Positions 1-10,849 are shown, counted from the stretch's first letter. The stretch is 64,000 nt of DNA from Conus ventricosus (GCA_018398815.1 CM031603.1:4258968-4322967), one strand, 5' to 3'. Program-made: numbers and translations. Notes: generated by a model from the sequence alone, not told the origin.

Positions 1-624
1 GGAGGGTTAGTAGAAAACTAGAAGTAGTCTATAGCTAGTAGTAGCAGCAGCGTTTAAACAGTACAGGGGCAGATCGTATGTATGCTATTAGCGCAGCGCA
101 CGGCAGAGGGCCCCCCAAGGGTAGTAGTATAGTAGTAAAGAAAAAAAAGAAGAAGAAAAGAAGAAGAAAGAAAATAGTAGTAGTGGTTTAGTAGTAAAAA
201 TTAGAAGAGGCCTATAGTAGTATATGAATTAGTCGTAGTACATAGTATAGCGCGCAGCTGTAACATAGCATCAGTATGTTAGTAGTAAATATTGCGCGCA
301 GCAAGGGCATAGGCCACCAAGGGTAGTAATATATAAAAGAAAAAAAAGAAAAAAGAAAAGAAAAAGAATATTTTAGAGCCACCTTAGGCTTAATGATAAA
401 ATTTTAGTATTATTTCTTTCAAACTGAAAGGTTATTGAAAGAGTTCGCTGCAGCCTAACGAAAAAAAACCCAAACCCCACAGCCGTCAAAAACCATGCTT
501 AACCCAAACTACGGTAGCCTTTTTCTTCCCCGGGTAAAAACACCAACACTGACGCTAATATAAATGGACAACAACCGCAACAGAAAAACATGACCAGAAC
601 ATCACACACAACACACAAAACACC

Positions 625-656
<32 letters not shown>

Positions 657-960
657 ACACCATATTATATATAATATATATTAAAATATTATTATATATA
701 TAAATAAATATAGTAAAACAATTAAAAGAGGAATTTTAAAAACTACTACAAATTTGTTCGACGTGTTGCGCTGTCATATACATACATACAGAAGAGAGGG
801 GGGGAGACAAGAAGAGAAAAAGGGAGAGAAGAGGAGAGGGGGAAGAGAAAGGGGAGAAGAAGAAAGGGAGGGGAGAAGAGAAACGATAATTATTTTGACA
901 GGGGGTGACCATAACAACAAAAAGGGATCATGATAACAAAGAAATTACCCCAAAGTAAAA
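1..960. other. Low-complexity, AT- and purine-rich stretch without genes
   Basis: No gene is visible. The first 380 bases are rich in short TAG/TAGTAG runs and contain two related blocks, near 100-175 and 305-370, each a CCAAGGGTAGTA-type start followed by an A/G-rich tract, so this is a degenerate local repeat. A short CA microsatellite lies at about 628-660, an AT tract at about 661-712 and a GA-rich tract at 793-882. Reading frames are short and biased. Confidence 0.6.
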
Positions 961-1890
961 AAAAAAAATAATAAAAAATAAAAAAAAACGAAACCCGAAA
1001 TTAAATTTAAAATTACCGCCCCCCAAAACCTTCCCCGGTAACTTTCAAACGGTCGATCTAATTCCTAAAAAAGCCCCTTTTTTTCTAAAAAAAAGGGGAA
1101 AAAAAAAGAAAAAAAAAAACCCCTTTGAAACGCATCCAAAACCGTTCTGATGTAGTGTGGGTTCCACATCTGACCCCCGGCCCAAACGTGGGGGGAATAA
1201 ACCCCCCCCGCCCTCCGACACAACTCCCACTCCCAACTGCCTTGTCCCCCAGCGATTCTTTCCACCCTTTTTTTTTAAAAGCAACGATGACAGGGGAAAA
1301 AAATTGTCGCAGGGCCGATTCGTTGAATCGAACACCCCGGGTTTTGTCGTCTGCTCCGTCGTAAAGGGACAGAAACGACAAATTGGGGCCAGAGCCGTGC
1401 GGGGTGTGCAAAGGAGCGAGACGGGCGGTTGTGGGGGGGGTACGGTAGAAGGGGGAAATTTTTCCTTTTTTTCGTTTTTTTTTTCATTTCACCCCCGGGG
1501 TTTCGCTTTGATTGCAAAAAAATTTTGTTTTTTTCCGTTAAATTTGGGTTTGGGGTTTCGTCTCAGGGGGCGGTTCACCCGGGGGCATTTTACTGTTGGT
1601 CTCTGGGATATGGGGGATTTTTGGGTATTAAGAGCCCCCCCCCCCCTCCCCCCCCCCCCCCCCCCCCCCCCACCCCCTTCGTATCGGGGGGGTTTTTGCG
1701 CTGATAACTTTCTTTTTTTCTGCCACTCTTGTATTCCCCTTTTTCAAAACTTTGAAAAAATTTTTTTTTATTACTTTCTTATGCCCCCCTCCGTTTTTTT
1801 CTCTCCCCCCCCCCCCCCCCCCCCCCCCCCCTTATTCCCTTTGGGAAACCCTTTTCTTTGTCCGGAAATTATTTAGGCGTACTTTTTTTT
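961..1890. other. Homopolymer-rich stretch, probably poor-quality sequence
   Basis: This stretch holds long runs of A, T, C and G, for example poly-C at about 1637-1670 and 1806-1830 and several T runs of 8-10. The open frames are proline-, glycine- and phenylalanine-rich translations of those runs and show no domain. I see no gene. The density of homopolymers and the abrupt changes in base composition suggest uncorrected long-read sequence or collapsed simple repeats. Confidence 0.55.
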
Positions 1891-1973
1891 TACATAATTC
1901 ATGACATGCCAAAGTGGTAAAAAGGTACACCTTTTCAGATGACAGTTTAGCTGTCCATTGAGGGGGTTTTTTA

Positions 1974-2262
1974 AGGCCTTTTTATGTGTTTGGGGCCATT
2001 TTATTGAGTGGTGTCTGTTAAATTTGGGCCTTTTTTTGGTTTGGGGGGCCCCTTGTTATTGAGTGGTTCGTTTTGTGCCTTTTTTGTGTTTGGGGGCCAC
2101 TTTTGTTGGTGGTGCTTTTTGTGGCCTTTTTTATGTTTTGGGGGGGACTTGTTATTGAGTGGGGTCTGTTTATTGGGCCTTTTTTTTGTGTTTGGGGCAC
2201 TTGTTATTGGTGGTGTCTGTTTATGGGCTTTTTATGTTTTGGGGCCACTTGTTATCATTGAT
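1974..2262. repeat. Minisatellite, about 50-bp unit, six copies
   Basis: Six imperfect units begin near 1974, 2028, 2077, 2125, 2178 and 2227. Each has a GCC-T(6-8) start, then GTTTGGGG, a C/A spacer and TTGTTATTGAGTGG or a variant. Units are T- and G-rich on the plus strand. The frames that cross it only reflect the repeat. Confidence 0.8.
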
Positions 2263-2484
2263 TTTGGGCGTGTTGCTTTTCCCTTTTTAAACTGGGGGGC
2301 GGGAAAGGAAGGGAAAAACCCGGGGGGAGCCAACACAGTCTTGTTTTAAGCCCGAAGAGTCAGACTTCTACCAAGTCATCAAAATGATTTTTTTTTTATG
2401 TTTTGTGATTTGTTTGTTTATTTTTTAGCCCTGACGTGTTCAGGGGGTGACGTTTTTCCCCGTATGATTTGAAACTCTGAAACA

Positions 2485-2745
2485 GCTGCGTGTGTGACGG
2501 AGCGTTAACGCTCAAAATTTAAAAAAACATTCTGTTTTCCCCTCTGAAAAACTGCTTGTGGGCGAGGGGCGTTAACGTCAAAAATTAAGAAACAATTTTG
2601 TTCCGCCTTAAACAGGCTGTGTGGGCGACGGAGCGTTAAACCCCAAACTTTAAAAAAACTTACTGTTTCCCCTCTGAAACACTGCGTGTGGGGACGGAGC
2701 GTTAACGCTCAAACTTAAAAAAACATTACTGTTTCCCCCAAAGAA
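2485..2745. repeat. Tandem repeat, four units of about 54-77 bp, with a palindromic core
   Basis: Four units each carry a GTGTG-GACGGAGCGTTAACG core, an A-rich stretch and a TGTTTCCCCTCTGAAA segment. The core GAGCGTTAACGCTC is a perfect 14-bp palindrome at 2500-2513 and 2697-2710 and is damaged in the middle copies near 2575 and 2631. No coding content is visible. Confidence 0.8.
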
Positions 2746-2771
2746 AGGGTAAACTAACTACAAAACAAATA

Positions 2772-2860
2772 CGACACTTTCGACCTTTTAGGTCTTCTTC
2801 TGGCAAACAAAGTCATTTAAGAAAAAAAAGAGGGCAAACTATCACTTTTTACTCACATTG
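2772..2860. repeat. Dispersed repeat copy (CGACC..GGTCTTCTTC family)
   Basis: The sequence TTTCGACC, a short spacer, GGTCTTCTTC, then a variable CAAAC-AAAGT segment occurs here, again at about 10,235-10,330 and again at 55,598-55,650. In the first two copies it is followed by a TACTCACATTGGG block. The three copies are spread over 53 kb, so this is a dispersed family, but I cannot name it. Confidence 0.6.
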
Positions 2861-3002
2861 GGAGCAAAATGAATGTGGAGTCATTGGGGGCAAAATGAAT
2901 GTGGGGTCATTGGGACAAAAAGAATGGGATCTGGGGAGCAAAAGAATGTACTAATTGGGGGGGAAAAGAAAGGGGACAATTGGACAAAAAGAAGTGGAGT
3001 AA
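2857..3002. repeat. Short tandem repeat, about 25-bp unit, six copies
   Basis: Six degenerate units of 21-26 bp follow the pattern ATTGGGGGCAAAATGAATG plus TGGGGTC. A single related unit occurs at about 10,307-10,325, on the other side of the LTR element at 3410-9966. Confidence 0.75.
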
Positions 3003-3009
3003 TTCTTCT

Positions 3010-3409
3010 TTGTAGTTTGTTTAATTTCCCCCTGATCGCTCGCTTTTAAAAAAAAAACTTAATACAAAAACTGCTTGATTTGTCTTTGCACAGAAAAATC
3101 CGATATATCGTTGGGCCAAACAACATATTGTATACTTTGATTGGAGTTTGATCCTAGACAGTGTATTTTAAAATTTTAAAGAAGTGTGTTGTGTTATAGT
3201 CTAACAAGTGGGGTTTTGTTTTTTTTTTTTGTTTTGTTTTTCGAAAAAATGTGTTTGTATAATAACACTGTTGTTCAGAACCCAATCTGTTGGGCTTTAA
3301 TACACCATATCCGTCGGAACACCTCTCGCAGTCATTTTGTTGATGATGTCCACCCCCCCAAAAAGGGGGCAAAAATGTTTTTCCCAACAGGGAAAGGGGG
3401 TTAAGCACC
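3010..3409. other. Left flank of the LTR element, no gene seen
   Basis: AT-rich unique-looking sequence with no recognisable domain on either strand. It ends in a purine-rich tract, GGGAAAGGGGG at about 3390-3400, just before the first LTR. That tract resembles the polypurine tract preceding the second LTR (about 8501-8507), so part of this flank could itself be retroelement-derived. Confidence 0.5.
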
Positions 3410-4872
3410 TGTCACGATTTTTCACAGGGCCACGACGTTGACCCTAGGGGGCGGAATTCTCATTTATTTATTGTCGTTGCTGTTGTCGTGTTCCGTCCCT
3501 TAATGTGGCTTGTGGTGCGGGGCCCCTTTGTTAGTTCACTCAACTTCGGTTTGCTTTCTCTCTCTCTCTTTTCTAATTCCATCCCCGTGCATTCATCCTG
3601 CAGGTTCATGGGTTTCCCTTTTTCTCTCGAACTTGCTGTCTATGGGCCCTTCGCCGTCTTTTTACCTGTCCACGTGCTCATTTCTTTATTTTTGAAGTAG
3701 CTCACTCTGTGACGCAGCGTGGCATGTTGGCCGCCATCGCTGAGGAGTTACTTCACTCGAGGGGAAATTCTGGGGAGGCCTGCTCCGGTTTTGGTTCTTC
3801 CCCGGGTATCATCGAGGGACAGTCGTATCTTAAATTTCCTAAGTGGGCCGAAAGGGAGGGACTCACTTCTTCTTTCTCCCACTGCCTTCTGTCCTCTCGA
3901 CTGCAGGGGGAAAGGAGAGTTTTGACCCCCCTCTTCGGGGTCACCCACGGTAGCTGTACCCTTCTTTTTTCCCTTTTTCCTTCCCCCCCTTTCTTCTCTC
4001 CCCCCAGCTAGTTTCCCCCCCCCCCCCCCCGGGGGGCTTCACCCGGAGGCGGGACGGTTTGGTGCCACTCTGGTTGGGGCCCCTCTGGCTGGGACCGGGG
4101 ACGGGATGGTGCCACGTGCGGGTTGAGGCCACGCCTGGCGGGGACCGGGGATGGATGGTGCCCTGCGGTTGGGGCCACCCGGGCGGGGCCCGCACGGGAT
4201 GGTGCCCGGCGGGTTGGGGCCCACGTTTGGGCTGGGACCGGGGACGGGATGGTGCCACCGCTGGTTGAGCCACGCTCTGGTCAGACCGGGGACTGGAAAA
4301 AAACCCCGCCGGCTTGACTGGCCGGCCCTGACCCCGCCGGACCTCCAGTAACAACGCCACGTTTTTTCCCCCCCCCCCCCCCTCCGGGACGCGTCTTCAC
4401 TCCCTTTTTGTGTGTCGGGGGTTCGCTTTGACGACCCCCTGCGAAAAACCGCCCCGGTTCGGAGACCTAGTGCGATAGGGTGCCCCATAATTTGACAGGG
4501 GCGGGGGTTGGGGAGGCACTCCAGGGTGTGGGAAGGGATGGTGCGGAAATGTTTTTTTATAATTGTGTATATTCATAGTGCGGGGAATGCTGAAATTGTA
4601 TTGTGTACGTCGTATGGTAAATTTTTTTTTTATAATCGTGCATTTTGTTGTTTTTGGGTCTTGATTGTGAGGTGCATTTTGGTGGTTAGAATGTTGATTG
4701 TGATTGTCAGTTGGGGGTTTTGGAAGCTTATTTATGACTGTGTGTGCTGGGTAAATAAAGGGGGTTTTGTATCGTAATCTTCTCGTGTGGGCTCTTGCGA
4801 GGCGTGCGAGGTCACCCACTCCCTTCCTCCCCCCTAGACCGATCCTGTCGGGCAACCCGGGGCGGTCGTGAA
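3410..4872 (+). repeat. 5' LTR of the tRNA-Pro element
   Basis: It begins TGTCACGATTTTTCAC and ends near GGTCGTGA, before the primer site. It aligns throughout with 8510-9966: shared landmarks are a TCTCTCT-rich part near 3558, a pyrimidine/poly-C block at 3960-4030, a GC-rich minisatellite at 4045-4310, a second poly-C block near 4370 and the terminal CCTGTC..GGTCG segment. An AATAAA at 4754-4759 is a plausible polyadenylation signal. Confidence 0.8.
4045..4310. repeat. GC-rich minisatellite inside the 5' LTR
   Basis: Five to six units of about 48-50 bp contain GGGATGGTGCC, GGTTGAGGCCACG and GGGACCGGGGAC. Unit starts fall near 4103, 4154, 4197 and 4246. The second LTR carries the same array at 9150-9400, so the array belongs to the element. 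Confidence 0.8.
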
Positions 4873-4878
4873 AATTTG

Positions 4879-4895
4879 TGGGGGCTCGTGGGGAT
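4879..4895 (+). other. Primer binding site, tRNA-Pro type
   Basis: TGGGGGCTCGTGGGGAT lies six bases after the LTR end. The tRNA-Pro primer site used by many retroelements is TGGGGGCTCGTCCGGGAT; this copy has a one-base deletion and one substitution, which is within the local error rate. Confidence 0.75.
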
Positions 4896-7800
4896 TTTGG
4901 GGCTCTGAGTCTCTCTCGTTTCGCGGAAACCTGTTTGTTCTGTGGGTTTTTTCATTTAGTTAGTTGTCGTTTTGTTTGGGGGTGGTTGGCGGGGTGACTC
5001 TCGTAAGGAGTCTTGGTGGCCTAAGGGAACACCCGGGTGTGCCCGGGGGGGTCGGGGTGAGACCGAGGAGTCACCGCATCCAGCCCTCCTTCCCCCGGGG
5101 GTACCTCCGCAGGTAGGGCCCGTAAGTTTTCCCCTTTCGTTCCGCTCATCTTCCATTCCTGTTTTGTTTTTACCAGTTTTTTTTTTTTTTTCTCTCCCGG
5201 GGTTATGATAGGGGGGTTGTATGGGACTTAGTGCATTTTTTTTTTCCTCTCCCCGGTTCCCGTCGCCTGTTTTTTTTTTCCGGCCACCCCACCCCGTTGC
5301 TGTGTGTGGAGCGCGGTTGCAGAGTGGGGGCAGCCGGACTATTTTTTTTTTGTTTTGTTTTCGGTGACCCCCCGCCTTTTCTCGGTTGTAAGCGGGGTGT
5401 GGCCAGGGGGGGAGCAGCCGAATTTGTCCGCACACACCACACACCACATACACACATATACACACACCCCTAAAATATTTGTTTTTAAAGTGAATTGTTT
5501 TTCCCCCTTATTTGAAAAACGTGGGATATATTTTGTCATCAACGCCCGGGTGCGGTTGTAGGGCTACTCGGCGTCGAAAAAAAGGCTTCAAAATTTACCC
5601 CAAATTGTACCAGCATTTCGACTACAGTGACTTCCACTTTTTCCAGTGCTGAGCCGATAGTCCAGGGATACTTTCACTTCTTTTTCGTAGGGGATTTTCC
5701 TGCGAGACCCCGAGGGCATTCCCGCTCAAAAGCGTCAATATAGCGAAGAACTGGGGGTTTCTGTTGAGTCGCAAAAACCCAAGCCCCCTATTCTCCTGTT
5801 TCCCCCTTGAAAGGGGTTTCCCGGGGGGACTTTCCTCATGGAAGGTCGAGCCCCGGGGGCGGGTCAAGGGTCACCCCCAGTGTGGGGAGTGGTGAATCCC
5901 CCCAGGCATCCCCTCTGTCCATTTTCCCCTAACAGCGCGACGAGAAGGGCTGCCCTTCGTGGGAAGAGGCGCTCACGTAGGGAAATTGGTTTAAGGAGGT
6001 CTGCGCCGAGAGGAATGACAGAAGAATCTGCATAGGGAAGAGGCTTTCTGCGCAGAGAAGGGGCGCCCGCGGGGGCCCTTCGTAAGGAAGAAGCTCCCCA
6101 CAGGAGGCCCTTCGTAAGAAAGCTGCCAACAGGAGAGCAGCGTGGGGAAAAGGGGCTGCCAGACAGGAGCCGTAGGGAAAGGCTCTCACGTAGGGAAGAG
6201 GCGTCACGGGGGAAGGGGCTGCCAACAGAGGCTAGGGGGGGAAAGGGCTCCCCTCCGAGGGAAAACTAACGGAGGGGGCTCTGCGTGGGGGGGAAGGGAA
6301 CAATTTCTTTCGGGGTCTCCCCCATCTTAAGTCGGGGGGTTTTCACCAGCATATGAGTTAGAGGCCCAAATTAAAGTTCCAAGTTCAGACTATTTGGGGA
6401 CTTTGATTTTTCCTAGAGCTTTTTGAAAAGGTTCTGTTAACCAATGTCGGGGGAACAAAAGGCTAGCACCTTTTTTCTGGATTATCGGGGCTGAAAGGGG
6501 AGTGTTTTCTCACTCAAATGAAGGGCGTTTGCAGACATGCTTTGGGGTCTGCGTAAGCTTTTCCACCTTCCCCCAGAGACGACAGGAGAAGTTCAGGTCC
6601 TAAAGAAGAATAACGACGAGCCCCTTCGTGCAGTTTGGTGATGGGCTCCAAAAGCTGGGGGAAAAGGGCGTCAGTTCCAAGTACGGAGATCGATCCCATT
6701 GAACACTCACCAACACTGTGTCCCCCCAGAGTTTTGGGATCCGGGTAGGCGAGACAGCACCTCAGGGTTTTCGCGGCTGCGATTCATACCGCTGAGGTGT
6801 TTGCGAAGCTCGCAGGCTTGGGGGAAAAGCCCAGATACGGGGAGGAAGCCCCCCACAGGATTTTGGGCAAAAAGGCGCCAACAACTGCTGCGGGGTGAAA
6901 AAGGCAGCAGTTCATCGGGGCCCAGCACCCGATTTTTTTTTTTTCTTTTTGTCGTCCCCCGGGCCCCATTAGGAAAAAATTGCCCTAAACCGTGGGAGTC
7001 ATGGGGGATCCTTTTCCGCATCCTCGCGCCCGGTAACGGGGTCCATCCAAGCTTCTGGTGATTCAGATGCCCCGTGTTTCTCTCTGTTTTGTTCATCCTT
7101 GGCGACACCATCAGGGGTTCGGGAGCATCAACACTCTTGTGGGGGTAAGGGTTTAGTTTCCCCCAAGGCCCGGCGGGGGGCTAGTTATGATTGTGCGGGT
7201 TGGAGGGTGGTTTTACCTCCACCCCCCTTCGACTTATTCCTATCTCCACCCCCTACTTCTGTGGCGAAAATATGGGCCATCGCGGTGGAGCGACCTCTGT
7301 ATTCCCCTTCAAGGGAAACATCACCTTTGCAGACGGACACAGTCACTGTCTCGGATTTGCCCTACAGGGGTGTGTGGGAGTCACCACCCGCCCAAAGCTA
7401 AGAACAGAACAGGAATTTCGTCCCGTTTTTCAGCCCATCTCAACGAGGTTTGGGAAGGGGCCCATCCCGCAGCATTTTCCGTCTTCAGGCCAGGGGTTGG
7501 ATGTCAACGCCCACGAAACTTTTGGGTCGCCCACTCAGCGGCCCCACACGCCCAAAGGTGAGTTTTTAAACCCACAAGGGGGTCCTCTTTTGGGTTTTCA
7601 CTCAGGCAATCGGGGTGGCCAAGCAGCCCTTTTCGTTCCCCAAAGCTTGAAGAATCTGTTTTTCCGCAGGCCCATGATTTTACCTAGGCAGTCATATGGG
7701 CTCAAAACGGACTCTCGAGCGGAAAAACAAGACTTCTTTTTGGGCCCGGGATAACCACAGGGTTTGGGGTACGCCGCGTTGCGATGTCTCCACGGACAAC

Positions 7801-8495
7801 CCTAATCCTTGAAGGTGTTCCCCAGGGTTTAGTGCCACGTTGGGGAGGATTTACAGGTTGGGGTTTACCCGTGGGACCCTTTAATCCTCCATCCGATCGC
7901 GGCACCGCACACTTCGGTAGTGGGAGAATCTGCGAGCGAACCCAGAGGCTGTCCCGCTTAGGACTATCGAGCCCCCATGTTGCGAATCTCTCAGGCAGAT
8001 TTGGGCCGCACTGGGTGCCCCAAAAAGAAATACGCCGGAAGTTTTACTGGGGACGTCATCATCCTCTCCAGTGCCTGGACCGGATCCGGCCATCAGCACG
8101 CTCATAGTTAGGGGTGGAAAATGCAGGTCATGCGTTACTTTCCGTCAAAAGGGTTTCCCGTAAAACGGATCTGACTATTTAGTCGAGCTCCGATCAGCAC
8201 ATTTTGGAAAAAAGGGCAGAGGGCACTTCCCTCAACCCGGGGGTTTTATCCCCCTTTTTTCCTGTATCAGGGGTTAGTGACATTTTTACTTCGTGATGTT
8301 AACGGTAGTAATCACCAATTTCATTTTCTTTTTAAGGTTCCTTTTTTTTTATAAATTATATTAAAGTATTTTTGTGTCATCGTAAAGTTTTTATTGGATT
8401 CCTCGACCTGCGGCACAGAGAGTTGGGGTTTGGTCCCATGTTTGAATTGACTGCTCAAAGGTTCAAAGGGGCACGTATCTCAGAGAAACAGATGT
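4896..8495 (+). pseudogene. Internal region of the tRNA-Pro element, coding content unrecognised
   Basis: About 3.6 kb lies between the primer site and the polypurine tract, where gag and pol would be expected. No open frame exceeds 190 codons, and the longest (7191-7754, plus strand) lacks any motif I recognise. I searched by eye for a protease D-T/S-G-A, the reverse transcriptase Y-x-D-D box, RNase H and the integrase zinc finger and found none. The part from 5930 to 6290 is a repeat. The region from about 7250 to 8100 has balanced composition and looks more like former coding DNA than the rest. It may be a non-autonomous internal region, or pol scrambled by dense homopolymer indels; I cannot tell which. 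Confidence 0.4.
5930..6300. repeat. Degenerate short tandem repeat within the LTR element
   Basis: Repeated GTAGGGAAGAGGC, GCTGCC and CCCTTCGTAAG words recur at 17-40 bp spacing. In one plus-strand frame they read as a Gly-Lys-Arg-rich repeat with no recognised domain. Because it lies in the gag position it could encode a basic repeat region, but this is speculation. Confidence 0.6.
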
Positions 8496-8498
8496 TTT

Positions 8499-8509
8499 AG
8501 AAGGGGGTT
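8499..8509 (+). other. Polypurine tract of the tRNA-Pro element
   Basis: AGAAGGGGGTT immediately precedes the right LTR start (TTGTCACGAG). A purine-rich tract ending in Gs directly upstream of the 3' LTR is the expected primer for plus-strand synthesis. The other LTR element in this window has the same GGGGGTT-LTR arrangement at 39,789-39,799. Confidence 0.65.
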
Positions 8510-9966
8510 TGTCACGAGTTTTTCACGAGGCCCAGACGTTTACCCCTGGGGCGGAAATTCTCATTTTTTTAATTTGTTGCTTTGTCGTGTATCCTCCCTT
8601 AATGGGCTGTGTGCGGTTGCACCCTTTGGGGATTCAGCTCAACTCGGGGTTTCTTTCTCTCCTTCTCCTAAATTCCCCTGCCCCTGTATTATCCGCAGGT
8701 TTATGGTGGCGTACCTTTCCTTTGAACTTGCTGTCTATCGGCCTCTCGCCCTTCTTTTTACCTGTCGCACGTGCTTATTTTTTTAGTTTGAAGTATCCAC
8801 TCTGTGACGCACGTGGGATGTTGGCCGCCACGCTGAGGGGGTTAGCTCTTCACTCACACGGAAGTGTCTCGGGGGCGCCCGTCCGTTTGGTTCTTCAAAC
8901 CCTATCATCGAGGGGACAGTCGTATTTAAAACCTACAGTCGGCCCCTTTGGAGGGCACACTTTTTTTTTTTCTCCGCATCTGCGCTTCTGTCCCCCCGAC
9001 TGGCAGGGGCAGAAAGCTTTTACCCCCCTCTTCTGGTCACCCCGGGTACTTTAAACCCCTTTTTTCTTCCTTTTTCCTTCCCCCCTTTTCTTTTCCTCCT
9101 CCCAGCTACGTTTCCCCCCCCCCCCCCTCCCGGGGGGTTCACCCGAGGCCTGGTTTGTGCCCCTGCGGTTGAGGCCACCTCTGGGTGGACCCCCGGACTG
9201 GATGGGGCCACGGCGTTTAGGGGCCACCTCGGCGGGACCGCGGGCTGGATGGGCCACGTGCTGGTGAGGCCACGCTCTGGCTGGGGCCGCGGACTGGGTG
9301 GGCCAGTGCGGGTTTAGGCCCGCTCTGGCGGGACCGCGGCGGATGGTCCACGCGCTGGGTTTAGGCCACGCTCTGGTCGGGCCGCGACTGGTAAAAGCCC
9401 GCCGGCTTGACTGGCCGGGCCCCGACCCCGTCCAGACCTCCGTAACAACGCCCCGTTTCTTCCCCCCCCCCCCCCCCCCCCGGCGCGCTTTTCACTGCCG
9501 CTTGTGTGTCAGGGGGTCGGGTTGAGCGACTCCCCGCGAAAACCGACCCTGTTGGGGCACCTATGCGATAGGGGGCTCCCAGAACTTTACGAGGGAGGGT
9601 GTGGAGGCACTCCGGTGTGGGGGGGTGGTGCTGGGGAAAAGTTTCTTTTTAATTTGGTAAATTTTTCAAATTTTGGGTGGGAAGCTGTAATTTTGATTGT
9701 GTACGTCGTATGGGGGAAAAGTTTATTTAAATCGTCATGTTGGTGTGTTGAGTGCTTTATTGTGATTTTCATGTTGTGTGCGTTTGGGGCTTAATGTATT
9801 GTGCGTTGTGGTGTTGGAATGCTTATTTTTTGACTGGTGTGCTGGGGTGAAAAAATGGGGTGTTGTATTAAACTTTCTCGTGGGGCTCTTGCGAGGGTGC
9901 GAGGCGCCATCCCTTCACTCCCCCCCTAACCGATCCTGTCAGGGAACCTCCAGGGTCGGGCTGACA
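8510..9966 (+). repeat. 3' LTR of the tRNA-Pro element
   Basis: Collinear with 3410-4872 from TGTCACGAGTTTTTCAC to GGGCTGACA. It contains its own pyrimidine/poly-C blocks near 9060-9130 and 9463-9480 and the GC-rich minisatellite at 9150-9400. Most differences between the LTRs are one-base indels in homopolymers, so LTR divergence cannot be used for dating without better sequence. Confidence 0.8.
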
Positions 9967-10540
9967 AAAAAAACCACAGAATGGGAGGACTTCTCAGAAA
10001 CACACAGTCTTTTTCAGCATCCCAGAGAAATTCGCCTGATTCATACGCATCGTCACATTAAAAAAAAATAAGGAGGTGGGTGGGGGGGGGGGGAAACGTG
10101 TTCCAGAATGTCTTGGGGCCCTTTTTGAACAAAGATCAGCATTCAAAGGAAATCAAGATGCGGGGGACTTAAAAAAAAATTATATTCCTTGAACAAAAAA
10201 CAAAAAAAAAGACAAGACAAAAAAACACCGCATCGACTTGTTTGGGTCTTCTTCGCAAGACAAAGACATTCCAGCAATAAAAACGAAAATGAACAATCCT
10301 TACTCACATTGGGTGCAAAATGATTTCCACATCCATTTTTGCCCAAATTGAGGAGATAACTGATTGGTTCGTTCTTTGTTTTTCGTTTTATTTTTTTGAA
10401 TGTTTTTGTCTTTTCCAAAAGACTAAAGAGGTCGAACGGTGCGTTTTGTGACTTTTTTTTTTTGTTTGTTTCTTTTGATCGGGGGAATGGGAATTTTCTT
10501 TAAGTAGGATTCATTTCCCTCTGCCGCACCCCCTTCAAAA
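9967..10540. other. Right flank of the LTR element, no gene seen
   Basis: Contains a G run near 10,083-10,093, a copy of the dispersed GGTCTTCTTC repeat at about 10,235-10,330 and one isolated unit of the downstream repeat at 10,117-10,160. Open frames on the minus strand are short and unrecognised. Confidence 0.5.
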
Positions 10541-10554
10541 CCCGGGACCAGGTC

Positions 10555-10815
10555 TGTCCAGGGGCCTTTTGAAAAAGATCGACAGGCTGTCAAAGAAATG
10601 CTGATCAAAAAGATTCTGCACCACCCATCCTTCCAGGGGCCCTTTTTGAAGAAGTCGACAGGCTTTAAAAAATCATGATCAAAAAAGATTTGACCAGGCC
10701 CACCTTGTCCCCTCCTTTTTTGAAAAAGATCGAAGGGCCGTCAAAGAAAAGCATGATCAAACCCGATTCTCACCCGGCATATCCTTGGTCCTTTTTGAAC
10801 AAGGCTGGCAATACA
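10555..10815. repeat. Tandem repeat, about 75-bp unit, 3.4 copies
   Basis: Units start near 10,561, 10,636, 10,716 and 10,789 and share GGCCCTTTTTGAA-AAGATCGACAGG, then CAAAGAAA-CATGATCAAA. A single diverged unit lies at 10,117-10,160. Confidence 0.75.
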
Positions 10816-10849
10816 AAAAAAGTCAAGTGACAAAGTTCCGGCCACATCC

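Larger units (their letters stand above)
3410..9966 (+). mobile_element. Decayed LTR retrotransposon, tRNA-Pro-type primer site
   Basis: Two direct repeats of about 1.46 kb, both starting TGTCACGA, frame an internal region of about 3.6 kb. Directly after the left LTR lies TGGGGGCTCGT-GGGGAT, which matches the primer binding site complementary to the 3' end of tRNA-Pro with one base missing and one changed. A purine tract precedes the right LTR. Together these define a plus-strand LTR retrotransposon. I could not find protease, reverse transcriptase, RNase H or integrase motifs inside. The internal region is either decayed, non-autonomous or too damaged by indel errors to read. No target-site duplication is visible: the left flank ends GCACC and the right flank starts with an A run. 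Superfamily is uncertain; the LTR ends fit Ty3/Gypsy. Confidence 0.75.

Noticed and set aside
4397..5470. Minus-strand frames of 150-170 codons in and after the 5' LTR
   Set aside because: They are Pro-, Lys- and Arg-rich antisense readings of GC-rich LTR sequence, are not matched at equal length in the 3' LTR, and have no motif.
3405..9975. Target-site duplication of the tRNA-Pro LTR element
   Set aside because: The left flank GCACC and the right flank of As do not match. Either it was lost, masked by errors, or the element is recombinant.
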